From contig JAUVBI010000012.1 of NCBI GenBank assembly GCA_030591305.1, positions 1 to 24,124 on the forward strand: DNA of 24,124 bases, given 5' to 3'. Positions within the stretch are counted from its first letter, which is position 1. Each line of letters starts with the position of its first letter. The translations under genes and the position numbers were made by a program. Below, one piece after another: positions 7,361 to 14,903 of this stretch. Source of the stretch: Pseudomonadota bacterium. GTDB taxonomy: Bacteria > Pseudomonadota > Gammaproteobacteria > Pseudomonadales > Halieaceae. The notes beneath the pieces were generated by a model. That model did not search any database, was not told where the DNA came from, and saw only the letters and a list, made by a program, of their open reading frames with translations.

Positions 7361-8905
7361 TTAAGCCAGGCAGCAATCGGCGTAGCGCTCGCGCAACAGG
7401 TTTTTCTGAACCTTACCCATGGTATTGCGCGGCAGCTCAGTGACAAAGAACACCTTCTTTGGCACTTTAAAATTGGCGATTCGTGCCTTGCAGAATGCAA
7501 TAAGGTCTGCTTCATGTAAGCTATGCTCCGTGCCCGGCACAATAACCGCGACCACGGCCTCACCGAAATCCCGATGTGGCACGCCGATAACTGCCGACTC
7601 CTGTACACCCTCCAACTCGTCCAGCATTTTTTCAATTTCTTTCGGATAGACATTGAGGCCGCCGCAAATAATCATGTCTTTGCTGCGCCCTACAATCGAC
7701 ACATAACCATCAGCGGAGATACTGGCCTTATCACCGGTATCAAAAAAGCCCTCCTCGTTAAAACTTTCATGGGTTTTATCCGGCAACCGCCAGTAGCCCT
7801 TAAAGACGTTGGGGCCACGCACCCACAGATCACCGGCCTCGTCCACCCCTGGGTCAATGCCCTGCCTATCGACAACACGCAGCTCAACCCCAGGCAAAGC
7901 GGGGCCAACCGTGCCCGCACGGCGCTCCCCCGAAAGTGGGTTGGAGGTATTCATGCCCGTTTCGCTCATGCCGTATCGCTCAATAATAGTATGCCCGGTA
8001 CGCGCATAAAATGCGTCGAATGTATCTGTTAATAGTGGCGCCGAGCCAGAGATAAACAAGCGCATACCGGAACAGCTATCACGATTGAAATCGTTCTCGG
8101 CCAACAGACGAGTGTAATAGGTAGGCACACCCATCAGCACAGTGCATTGCGGTAAGAACTCCATAACTTTTCGGGCATTGAAGGCGGGCAACCAACACAT
8201 GCGAGAACCACTCAGCAGCACACAGTGGATGGCGACAAACAGTCCGTGTACGTGAAAGATAGGCAGAGTATGAAGAAGGCAATCACCGGGCCCAAAACCC
8301 CATTGCTGCACCAGGGTTTTACCGTTACTGGCCAGGTTATTGTGGCTCAGCATAATACCCTTGGGGCGCCCTGTTGTGCCGGAGGAGTACAGCAGGGCGG
8401 CCTGGTCGTCTCCCCGGGTAACAACCGTAGTAAAGCTATCAAAAAAGTTCGCTGCACCATCCAGAAGGCTGCCGGAATGGTCGTCATTGAGAGTCACTAC
8501 ATGAGCGACACCAGCGCACTCTGCCAGGGCCTCAAAAAGGGGTTTGTCCACGTTGGAACATACCACGATATGTGGCTGCGCATCGCCCAGAAAATACTCC
8601 AATTCGGAACGCTGGTAGGCGGTGTTCAGTGGATGGTAGACAAGCCCCGCCCGCAGACAAGCCAGATACAGACACAACACTTCCGGTGACTTCTCCACCT
8701 GAACGGTCACACGATCTCCGCGACGCGCACCCAGGGCAAGCAAGTAATTAGCCAGCCGTGCAGACATTGCAACAAGCTTTGCATAGCTGTACGTCTCACC
8801 ACCACCGGTCTGCAACAACACAGTATTCATATCCGCCGGAAAGCAGGCGCTAAATACATCATACAAATTACTGTTTACCTGGCCAACCATCTCTCTGCCC
8901 ACCAT
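7361..8905 (-). CDS. matB: Malonyl-CoA synthetase (malonate--CoA ligase), adenylate-forming family
   Basis: A 514-residue ANL-superfamily ligase that joins malonate to CoA using ATP through an acyl-adenylate. Seen in order: an N-terminal GDRVTVQVEKSPEVLCLYLA block (63-82) characteristic of MatB, the AMP-binding loop YSSGTTGRPKG (173-183), MRLFISGSAPLL (281-292), ERYGMSET (309-316), FDTGDKA (388-394), the hinge GRSKDMIICGG (406-416), and the catalytic lysine in NTMGKVQKN (K498). Length matches MatB (about 500-510). Start is uncertain between ATG 8905 and ATG 8890 (residue 6, MVGQVNSNLYDVF), which fits MatB N-termini about as well. No malonate transporter, malonyl decarboxylase (matA) or mdc genes are adjacent. 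It diverges from the PLP decarboxylase and may share its control region. Another small-acyl-CoA ligase is possible but less likely. Confidence 0.82.
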   Translation of the reverse strand: MVGREMVGQVNSNLYDVFSACFPADMNTVLLQTGGGETYSYAKLVAMSARLANYLLALGARRGDRVTVQVEKSPEVLCLYLACLRAGLVYHPLNTAYQRSELEYFLGDAQPHIVVCSNVDKPLFEALAECAGVAHVVTLNDDHSGSLLDGAANFFDSFTTVVTRGDDQAALLYSSGTTGRPKGIMLSHNNLASNGKTLVQQWGFGPGDCLLHTLPIFHVHGLFVAIHCVLLSGSRMCWLPAFNARKVMEFLPQCTVLMGVPTYYTRLLAENDFNRDSCSGMRLFISGSAPLLTDTFDAFYARTGHTIIERYGMSETGMNTSNPLSGERRAGTVGPALPGVELRVVDRQGIDPGVDEAGDLWVRGPNVFKGYWRLPDKTHESFNEEGFFDTGDKASISADGYVSIVGRSKDMIICGGLNVYPKEIEKMLDELEGVQESAVIGVPHRDFGEAVVAVIVPGTEHSLHEADLIAFCKARIANFKVPKKVFFVTELPRNTMGKVQKNLLRERYADCCLA

Positions 8906-8943
8906 TACCGAATATGTTATTTAGCCCAGAACGAATGCTACGG

Positions 8944-8972
8944 TAGTCAAAAAAGCCGGGCAATAGTATTCT
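8944..8972 (+). promoter_or_regulatory. Possible promoter for the PLP-dependent decarboxylase gene
   Basis: TAGTCA at 8944-8949 and TATTCT at 8967-8972, each four of six matches to consensus, are exactly 17 bases apart in the 113-base space between the divergent matB and decarboxylase genes. The implied transcript leader is about 40 bases and includes the AAGGAG at 9005-9010. The fit is moderate. Confidence 0.35.
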
Positions 8973-9004
8973 CTCTTCTATTACTACAGCTTGAACACAC
9001 ATCG

Positions 9005-9010
9005 AAGGAG
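9005..9010 (+). promoter_or_regulatory. Ribosome binding site deciding a TTG start
   Basis: AAGGAG is followed by eight bases and then TTG at 9019. No ATG or GTG lies in frame at a suitable distance, so this site supports the non-ATG start of the decarboxylase. Confidence 0.7.
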
Positions 9011-9018
9011 TATTCAGC

Positions 9019-10746
9019 TTGCTTGACTCACTGTTTATAGGCCCCCACGGCGAAAATAAAGAATTTCTGCAAGACATCTGGCAAGAACTGCTGCAGCGCA
9101 CATTGATGTACAGGCAGAATACCTTTGCCGAGGATGGCTTACTTAGTATAGAGAGCCCGGGCGACGAGCACTACCAGACAGTTAAAGACGGCCTGGATCA
9201 GTTCTTCGAAATACTGAACAAAGAAGTCCCCACCTTCAGCAATCGCTATCTCGGCCACATGATATCAGATGTGTCCATCCCCGCCCTGATTGGCAATATT
9301 GCCGTATTGTTCTGCAACCCTAACCTGGCCTCCAGGGAAACAGCAGAAGCCGGGGTATTCTTCGAAACACGAGCCATCAATATGCTGGCCGAAATGGTTG
9401 GGTTTGAAACCCCTGGGGTAAGGGGACACTTCACTTCCGGTGGCACCATGGCAAATTTTGAGGCCCTGTGGCGGGCCCGTTACCGGATGGATCACTGGCT
9501 TGCGATGTCGGCGTACCTACTGGAAAAAGGCCATAGCCAGGACAACATATTCGAGCTGGCTCATCAGGGCTGGGAGTCTTTTTATGCCAACAAGGCCAAG
9601 CATAATATCGACACGGTAGATCTGAAAAAACGCAGCTATGTCATTCAGGGCCCCTGGGATATTGCCAATTACTATCGTGACACCCTCAAAATGGACTTTC
9701 CGCAGCCGGTGATTTTGGTGCCGCGTAACAAGCACTACTCGTGGCCAAAAAGCGCCAATGTCTTTGGCATTTCTGAGCGTGCCATTTGGCCAACAGACCT
9801 GGATCGTCACGGCAGGGTCTGCGTGAAAAGTCTGGAGGCCAACATCGAGCGTGCAAAACAGCTGGGGCATCCTATCATGATGAATGTCTCCGTTACCGGA
9901 ACCACGGAGTTGGGCGGTGTCGATCCCGTGCACGAAATCAACGAAGTTTTGCGCCGTTATCGCGACGAGCAGGGCATACACATCTGGCACCATGTAGATG
10001 CGGCCTACGGGGGTTACTTTTGCTCGACCTTTAAACACGGAAAAAGTGAATTGGACGAGAGGACGGTCAAAGCACTTACAGCAATATCCCAGGTAGACTC
10101 CGTCACTCTGGACCCGCATAAACTGGGCTACGTCCCCTACGCCTGCGGAGCCTTCCTGGCTCGGGACGCGCGCAGTTATTCGGTTTCAGATATCAGTGCG
10201 CCCTATCTACAGGAAGAAGTCGATAGCGAATACCCCACCTGGTCTACCACCCTGGAGGGGTCGCGCTCGGCAACCGGGGCCGGGGCAGTCTGGTTGAGTG
10301 CACGGGTTCTGCCACTGGACGCCACAGGTCACGGCGAGCTGTTAAATCAGTCACTGGCCACTAAAAAATATTTTGAGGGACAATTGGCCGAGCACTTTTC
10401 AGACATTCGCCATATGCCCGCCAGCGACACCAACATCATCAGTTTCGTGCTGGCGCAACAGGGCCAGCTATTATCGATGGTCAATGCGCTGACCGCTCAC
10501 CTGATAGAACGCTTTGTCGAAAGCCCCAATTTTGCCATCACCAGAACCTCTTTGACACTGGAGAGTTACGAGCAGATGATAACGGCTGTGGTCGGGGACT
10601 GGGACGGCACCCTGGACGATGACCACCTCCTGGTTATCAGAATGGTGATAATGGGCCCCTACCTGAGCGACCGCGATGTAAATGAGCGATTAATGGCCGA
10701 TTTTATCGAGGAACTAAAGCGCTTTTACGCCAGCTATGAGGCCTAG
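9019..10746 (+). CDS. Group II pyridoxal-phosphate-dependent amino acid decarboxylase family protein
   Basis: A 575-residue fold-type I PLP enzyme. The cofactor site is complete: TSGGTMANFEAL (139-150) for phosphate and ring contacts, the stacking histidine in NKHYSWPKS (H239), HHVDAAYGGYF (D327 binds the pyridine nitrogen), and the Schiff-base lysine in TLDPHKLGYVPY (K368). Glutamate, aspartate, aromatic and diaminobutyrate decarboxylases share these motifs, so the substrate is not assigned. Translation starts at TTG 9019: AAGGAG at 9005-9010 lies 8 bases before it, the N-terminus LFIGPHGENKEF is typical of the family, and the next in-frame ATG would remove about 30 residues. It diverges from matB. 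Its TAG stop overlaps the stop of the convergent MATE gene on one CTAG palindrome. Confidence 0.85.
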   Translation: MLDSLFIGPHGENKEFLQDIWQELLQRTLMYRQNTFAEDGLLSIESPGDEHYQTVKDGLDQFFEILNKEVPTFSNRYLGHMISDVSIPALIGNIAVLFCNPNLASRETAEAGVFFETRAINMLAEMVGFETPGVRGHFTSGGTMANFEALWRARYRMDHWLAMSAYLLEKGHSQDNIFELAHQGWESFYANKAKHNIDTVDLKKRSYVIQGPWDIANYYRDTLKMDFPQPVILVPRNKHYSWPKSANVFGISERAIWPTDLDRHGRVCVKSLEANIERAKQLGHPIMMNVSVTGTTELGGVDPVHEINEVLRRYRDEQGIHIWHHVDAAYGGYFCSTFKHGKSELDERTVKALTAISQVDSVTLDPHKLGYVPYACGAFLARDARSYSVSDISAPYLQEEVDSEYPTWSTTLEGSRSATGAGAVWLSARVLPLDATGHGELLNQSLATKKYFEGQLAEHFSDIRHMPASDTNIISFVLAQQGQLLSMVNALTAHLIERFVESPNFAITRTSLTLESYEQMITAVVGDWDGTLDDDHLLVIRMVIMGPYLSDRDVNERLMADFIEELKRFYASYEA

Positions 10747-12104
10747 TCGGCCATCACCTTTGCCAGGCGCTCTGGATGACGCCAGATATCACCCAGAAGG
10801 CGGTATAGGTAAACCAGGGCAAGCGAAATTATCATGACCACAAACGCCCACCAGGAAGCCTTGGGGCCCAACTCAAACACCATAATAATAAAGTACTGGG
10901 CCACAAGCATTATCCAATGCAATGAAATAGACGTAATCATCAGCCACCGTGTATCCCCTGCCCCGCGCAAAGTGCCGCTGGAAATAAGCAGTATCGCGTC
11001 GGCAATAACATAGGTAGAGAGACCAATCATCATATAGCTGGCCAGATCACTGATGGCGCTAAAGTCCCCAGTGGGCGTTGCAAAGATTTCAACCAGAGGC
11101 ACGCGGTAACTGATAAATAGCAGACCAAGGGTTCCACTGTAGGCGATTGCCAGGACAAAACCCGCGGCAATCACCTGGTTAATCCGCGCCATATCATTGG
11201 CGCCCACGGAGCGACCAATCAAACTCATGACACCGATATGCAGCCCTATCATGGGTACAAAGGACAGCATATCCCAGTTAAATACAATGGCCATGGCAGC
11301 GCCCTGGGTCACGCCATAAGACTGGAACATCAACAAAAACAAGTTAAACGTGGCCATGTTCATAAACAGCTCAAATCCCGACGGTATCCCCTGGCGCAGG
11401 TAACGCCCTAAAATGCCACGGTCGTAGCGGAACGACCCCAGCACATTGAATTTTTCGCGGTGCTCTCTGGCCAGATAGAAGGACAGGAATAAAACCAGGG
11501 CAAAGCCAGAGGCGATAACCGTACCCAGGGCTGCTCCCACGATTCCCATAACAGGAAAGCCCAACTTGCCAAAAATCAGTGCATAGGACAGGGGAATATT
11601 CAGTAGCATGCCGCATACATCGGAGATCATCACCACCTTGGTTCGGCCAATACCGGCAAAATAAGAGGCGATACAAATTTTCATCAGGGTGAAAAAACAC
11701 CCTCCCATGAGCGTATAAAAATAGATGCGTTCCAGCTCAACCTGCCTGGGATCGTGGCCCATTGCACTGAACAGGTCTCCAACAAAATACGTCGCCAAAG
11801 CCAATATAGGCAGGCTCATCAAAACCATAATGGCACCCTGGCTAACCACCCGCGGACATTTTTCATACTCCTGGGCACCAAAGTATTGCGCCACCAGTGC
11901 ATTCGCGTAGGAAAAAACGCCAACAAAGAGAGAGATACAGAAGAACGAGGCAACACCGCCGCCCATAGTCGCTGCAATATGCACGGCATCCAATTGCGAC
12001 ATAAACCAGCGGTCGGTAAAAACCATGACCGCATAGGCGCCCTGGGACACTATCATAGGCAGAGATAGTCGCAGTAATTCCCCCAGTGTTTCCCGTGAAA
12101 GCAT
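10743..12104 (-). CDS. MATE-family efflux transporter (NorM-like)
   Basis: Twelve hydrophobic segments spread over about 453 residues with the two-fold repeat of MATE exporters. The first half begins with LGELLRLSLPMIVSQGAYAVMVF, then FTDRWFMSQL and FSYANALVAQYFGAQ; the second half contains SLIGRSVGANDMARINQVI and SGTLRGAGDTRW, all typical of the family. MATE pumps expel cationic drugs or metabolites by Na+ or H+ antiport. I choose ATG 12104 (MLSRETLGELL) over the upstream ATG 12134. The upstream one has no Shine-Dalgarno, while 12104 has AGG seven bases before it and overlaps the stop of a well-initiated 19-codon leader ORF (TAATG), implying translational coupling. The gene converges with the decarboxylase, their TAG stops sharing 10743-10746. 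It may be transcribed with the peroxiredoxin and sulfurtransferase genes upstream. Confidence 0.9.
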   Translation of the reverse strand: MLSRETLGELLRLSLPMIVSQGAYAVMVFTDRWFMSQLDAVHIAATMGGGVASFFCISLFVGVFSYANALVAQYFGAQEYEKCPRVVSQGAIMVLMSLPILALATYFVGDLFSAMGHDPRQVELERIYFYTLMGGCFFTLMKICIASYFAGIGRTKVVMISDVCGMLLNIPLSYALIFGKLGFPVMGIVGAALGTVIASGFALVLFLSFYLAREHREKFNVLGSFRYDRGILGRYLRQGIPSGFELFMNMATFNLFLLMFQSYGVTQGAAMAIVFNWDMLSFVPMIGLHIGVMSLIGRSVGANDMARINQVIAAGFVLAIAYSGTLGLLFISYRVPLVEIFATPTGDFSAISDLASYMMIGLSTYVIADAILLISSGTLRGAGDTRWLMITSISLHWIMLVAQYFIIMVFELGPKASWWAFVVMIISLALVYLYRLLGDIWRHPERLAKVMAD

Positions 12105-12163
12105 TAGTGTGCCTGTATAGCCAGGCTGCAGCATACAAAGACGAATAAAAAAATGGACTGCAT
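12104..12163 (-). CDS. Short leader ORF (19 codons) translationally coupled to the MATE gene
   Basis: ATG at 12163 begins a 19-residue hydrophobic peptide, MQSIFLFVFVCCSLAIQAH, ending in TAA at 12106-12104. That stop shares its last A with the ATG of the MATE gene. A strong AGGAG (12171-12175 on the minus strand) lies seven bases before this ATG and is the only good ribosome site in the area. The peptide resembles the hydrophobic core of a signal sequence; no run of a regulatory amino acid suggests classical attenuation. It may simply recruit ribosomes for MATE translation or be a small membrane peptide. I know of no named family. Confidence 0.5.
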   Translation of the reverse strand: MQSIFLFVFVCCSLAIQAH

Positions 12164-12170
12164 GGGTACT

Positions 12171-12175
12171 CTCCT
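12171..12175 (-). promoter_or_regulatory. Strong ribosome binding site of the MATE leader ORF
   Basis: AGGAG on the minus strand, seven bases before ATG 12163. It is about 30 bases or more from either candidate MATE start, which is why the leader ORF is taken as the primary translation start. Confidence 0.65.
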
Positions 12176-12246
12176 GAAGGTTACAGGGTAAAACGTATTG
12201 GGGGGCATTTACCGCAATTTTCTATAGTCTAATGCGCTTGGCGTCG

Positions 12247-13065
12247 CTACAAATAACTACACCAGTCGCTCCAGCTACCCGGGTACAGCACAGCGTCATC
12301 CCGCCCTAGACTGGCCAGGGAAAAAAGGTTTACGCAGGCCGTGACACCGGAGCCGCAGTACACCACCACATTTTCTGTCTGTAGCACGTCACCCCAGTAA
12401 GCCCTCTGGCTATCCACACCCAGAAATCTACCCGCGCTATCGCTAACACCTTGCCAGGGATAGTTGAGCGCTGCCGGGATGTGTCCAGCCACGGGATCGA
12501 TGGGCTCTTCCAGGCCCTGGTAACGGCGTTCTTCCCGGGAATCAATAAGTGCACACCCTCTGTCCTGCAATATTCTCAAACCCTCTATATCGCAACATCC
12601 ACTGAAGCTAACAGGGCCGACGTCGTGCATTAAGCCCGTATAAGCCCGCGCAATGGGAGTCGTAGTTTCGGGCTCACCACCCAATTCCAACCAGCCCTGA
12701 AAACCACCATTCAACAACATGGGAGGCATAAACCCCAGTGACTTCATCAACCACCACAGGCGCGATGCGTAGGCAAAGCGATGATCATCGTAGGCGATAA
12801 GCTGTGTTTTTGGCCCGACACCATAGAACGCTAACAGAGCAGCAAAATGCTCCGCATCGGGCAGCGAATGGCGGCCACCGTGCTGCAGAACCGGGGAGGA
12901 CAACTCCCGCTCTAGATGCAAATAGTGCGCGCCGGGAATATGGCCCCGCCTGTAAAGCGCTTCCCCTGCGCCGGGCTCCGTCAGGGAAAACCGACAATCA
13001 AAGATAACTGTCCTTTCAACGCTGGAAATTTCAGCTGGCTCAATGGTGCAGGCATGACGGCTCAT
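12247..13065 (-). CDS. sseA: 3-Mercaptopyruvate/thiosulfate sulfurtransferase (two-domain rhodanese)
   Basis: A 272-residue protein with two rhodanese domains. The inactive N-terminal domain (about 10-140) includes HIPGAHYLHLERELSSP and AYDDHRFAYASRLWWLMKSLG, with Asp where an active copy has Cys. The catalytic domain (about 150-272) has GHIPAALNYPW and the loop VVYCGSGVTACVN with Cys237. CGSGVTA is the loop form usually linked to 3-mercaptopyruvate as sulfur donor, whereas CRxGx[RT] is the thiosulfate form, hence the call. SWSDW near the end is also conserved. The enzyme passes sulfur to thiols or cyanide in the cytoplasm. It follows the peroxiredoxin gene by only 15 bases on the same strand and so is probably cotranscribed; the Shine-Dalgarno is weak. 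Usual family length is about 280. Confidence 0.88.
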   Translation of the reverse strand: MSRHACTIEPAEISSVERTVIFDCRFSLTEPGAGEALYRRGHIPGAHYLHLERELSSPVLQHGGRHSLPDAEHFAALLAFYGVGPKTQLIAYDDHRFAYASRLWWLMKSLGFMPPMLLNGGFQGWLELGGEPETTTPIARAYTGLMHDVGPVSFSGCCDIEGLRILQDRGCALIDSREERRYQGLEEPIDPVAGHIPAALNYPWQGVSDSAGRFLGVDSQRAYWGDVLQTENVVVYCGSGVTACVNLFSLASLGRDDAVLYPGSWSDWCSYL

Positions 13066-13080
13066 GGGCGGTTGACTCGA

Positions 13081-13617
13081 TTACTTCCCAGCTGCCAGGG
13101 CTACACCCAGTTCACCCAGGGTGGCCGCCATGTCCTGTGCCGAGGTCGCCGATTTTACCTTCGTATCAATTTTCAAGATCGTGCCATCCTTACCTATATA
13201 AAAGGTTTGCCGCTTGGCAAAACCCAGCAGATGCAACACATGATAGGCCCTGGCTGTCTCCTTTGAGGGGTCGCTCAGCAGGGGGAAATCGGCACGGGTC
13301 TCCTTGGCAAAGCCAATATTGTCTTCCAGGGGATCTACGCTGGCCATAAAGTAAGTGACTTCATATTTTCTAATCAGCTGCCCATTTTCTGCCAATGATT
13401 TGCACTCCACCGTACAGCCACTGGTATACGCTCTGGGAAACCAGGCAATCACCACTGCCTGTTTACCGCGGTAGTCCGAGAGCTTATAGCTGTTACCATC
13501 GGAGCCGGGCAGGGAAAAGTCCGGTGCCAGCTCTCCCACTTTCAAAGAGCCTGCCTCAGTGGGCATTGAGAGCATGATTGCCAGCATTGCAATTAATTGC
13601 ATGCGCATGATTTTCAT
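13081..13617 (-). CDS. Exported BCP-type peroxiredoxin (AhpC/TSA family)
   Basis: From ATG 13617 the product is 178 residues. It has a Sec-type signal peptide (about residues 1-22, [20 protein letters not shown] then EA) followed by a thioredoxin-fold peroxiredoxin domain opening [16 protein letters not shown]. The peroxidatic site reads [12 protein letters not shown] with Cys68. A second Cys lies four residues on (C72), one closer than the C-x4-C pair of E. coli Bcp. [16 protein letters not shown] and [10 protein letters not shown] are also family blocks. It would reduce peroxides in the periplasm. The reading frame is open back to an ATG at 13731, but ATG 13617 is preferred because the signal peptide begins there and AAGGA lies 11 bases upstream. 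The sulfurtransferase follows by 15 bases. It is divergent from the sugar dehydrogenase, with 161 bases between. Confidence 0.85.
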   Translation of the reverse strand: MKIMRMQLIAMLAIMLSMPTEAGSLKVGELAPDFSLPGSDGNSYKLSDYRGKQAVVIAWFPRAYTSGCTVECKSLAENGQLIRKYEVTYFMASVDPLEDNIGFAKETRADFPLLSDPSKETARAYHVLHLLGFAKRQTFYIGKDGTILKIDTKVKSATSAQDMAATLGELGVALAAGK

Positions 13618-13778
13618 AGTTTTGACATTCCTTTTATAGCTGATTAATTGTTGTCTGGCCTTTCTACTGTCACGGGTATATCCGCCTGATAGCAACAGTA
13701 AAATCACAGGTATTTTTCTGACCTCCTCCATTCACAATATATGGCATTATGCACTCCTGTCTTACATTAGGATACGTT

Positions 13779-14903
13779 ATGCGCATTGTTCTGGCACTCA
13801 GCTTCTTAGCCTTGCTCACTCCGACCTTGGCCCTCTCTGCCCCAAAGCTGACTGAGCAGTTGACCCTGATAAAGCTCCCTCCAGGCTTTGAAATCTCCAT
13901 CTACGCAGAGAATGTTGAAAACGCCCGCCAACTGGCGCTGGGTGAAAAAGGAACCGTTTTTGCGGGATCCACCCGAGCGGGCAAAGTCCACGCTGTTGTC
14001 GACAGCGACAGCGACAATAAGGCCGACCGCGTTTACCTCATCGACGAAGACTTGAAACTGCCCTCAGGTATCGAATTCAGGGACGGCTCACTGTACGTGG
14101 CAACCCTGGAACGGGTATTGCGCTACGATGATATAGAAATACAACTTGAGCAGCCTCCCGAGCCACATATTTTTCACGATGGCTTTCCAAACAAAACCCA
14201 TCACGGCTGGAAATATCTCCGTTTCGGACCGGGCGACAATCTCTATGTACCGGTAGGTGCGCCGTGCAATATCTGCGATGAGGCCGGTTTTGGCGAACTG
14301 CGGCGAATCTCCCTGAAAGATAATAGTGAGGAGGTTTTTGCCTGGGGCCTACGCAATACTGTCGGCCTGGCTTTTCACCCGGATACCGGCGAACTGTGGC
14401 TTACGGACAACGGGCGAGACATGTTGGGTGACAATTTTCCCGCCGATGAACTTAACCATGCTCCCAGGGTCGGCATGCACTTCGGCTACCCCTGGTGCCA
14501 TCAGGGCGACAGTCTGGACCCGGAGTATGGTGAGGGTAAGTCCTGCAACGACTACACCGCCCCCGCACAGAAACTGGGTGCGCACGTCGCGGCCCTGGGC
14601 CTGACCTTTTATAACGGCGAACAGTTTCCGCAAAATTATCACAAGCAGCTGTTCATCGCACAACACGGTTCCTGGAACCGCACTAAAAAAACAGGCTACA
14701 ATATTCTCCTGGTTCGCTTTAACGAGAATGGAGATGCCGTGGGGACCGAGGTATTTGCCAGTGGCTGGTTACAGGGGGAGGAAGCCTGGGGACGCCCCAA
14801 CGATATACTGCAAATGCCCGATGGTGCGCTGCTTGTGTCGGATGACAAAGCGAATACAATTTACCGTATCAGTTATAAGGAACCATTGACCCTAAAGAAG
14901 TAA
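13779..14903 (+). CDS. Exported PQQ-dependent sugar/sorbosone dehydrogenase family protein
   Basis: A 374-residue protein with a signal peptide (MRIVLALSFLALLTPTLALS, cleaved near residue 20) and a six-bladed propeller of the glucose/sorbosone dehydrogenase family. Landmarks: LPPGFEISIYAENVENAR (33-50), NKTHHGWKYLRFGPG (138-152), a CNIC cysteine pair (C163, C166), WGLRNTVGLAFHPDTGELW (189-207), TDNGRDMLGDNFPADELN, QHGSWNRTKKTGY (295-307), and GRPNDILQMPDGALLVSDD. Soluble relatives use PQQ and calcium to oxidise aldoses or sorbosone in the periplasm; PQQ use here is inferred. Start is ATG 13779, with AGGA six bases upstream, not the in-frame ATG at 13749. The coding end overlaps the convergent LpxO-like gene by 12 bases. 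No PQQ biosynthesis genes are in the window. Confidence 0.87.
   Translation: MRIVLALSFLALLTPTLALSAPKLTEQLTLIKLPPGFEISIYAENVENARQLALGEKGTVFAGSTRAGKVHAVVDSDSDNKADRVYLIDEDLKLPSGIEFRDGSLYVATLERVLRYDDIEIQLEQPPEPHIFHDGFPNKTHHGWKYLRFGPGDNLYVPVGAPCNICDEAGFGELRRISLKDNSEEVFAWGLRNTVGLAFHPDTGELWLTDNGRDMLGDNFPADELNHAPRVGMHFGYPWCHQGDSLDPEYGEGKSCNDYTAPAQKLGAHVAALGLTFYNGEQFPQNYHKQLFIAQHGSWNRTKKTGYNILLVRFNENGDAVGTEVFASGWLQGEEAWGRPNDILQMPDGALLVSDDKANTIYRISYKEPLTLKK

Noticed and set aside
9517..10119. A 200-codon minus-strand frame in the decarboxylase gene
   Set aside because: The opposite strand holds the PLP motifs; no domain in the antisense product.
10743..12134. MATE gene starting at ATG 12134
   Set aside because: No ribosome site before it, and it lies within a well-initiated leader ORF in another frame; 12104 fits better.
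13622..13650. TTGACA as a promoter toward the sugar dehydrogenase gene
   Set aside because: The hexamer is perfect but no acceptable -10 box lies 16-18 bases on, and it is about 150 bases from the start codon.
13617..13731. Extended start of the peroxiredoxin at ATG 13731
   Set aside because: It would place a non-signal region before a clear signal peptide, which begins at 13617 behind an AAGGA.
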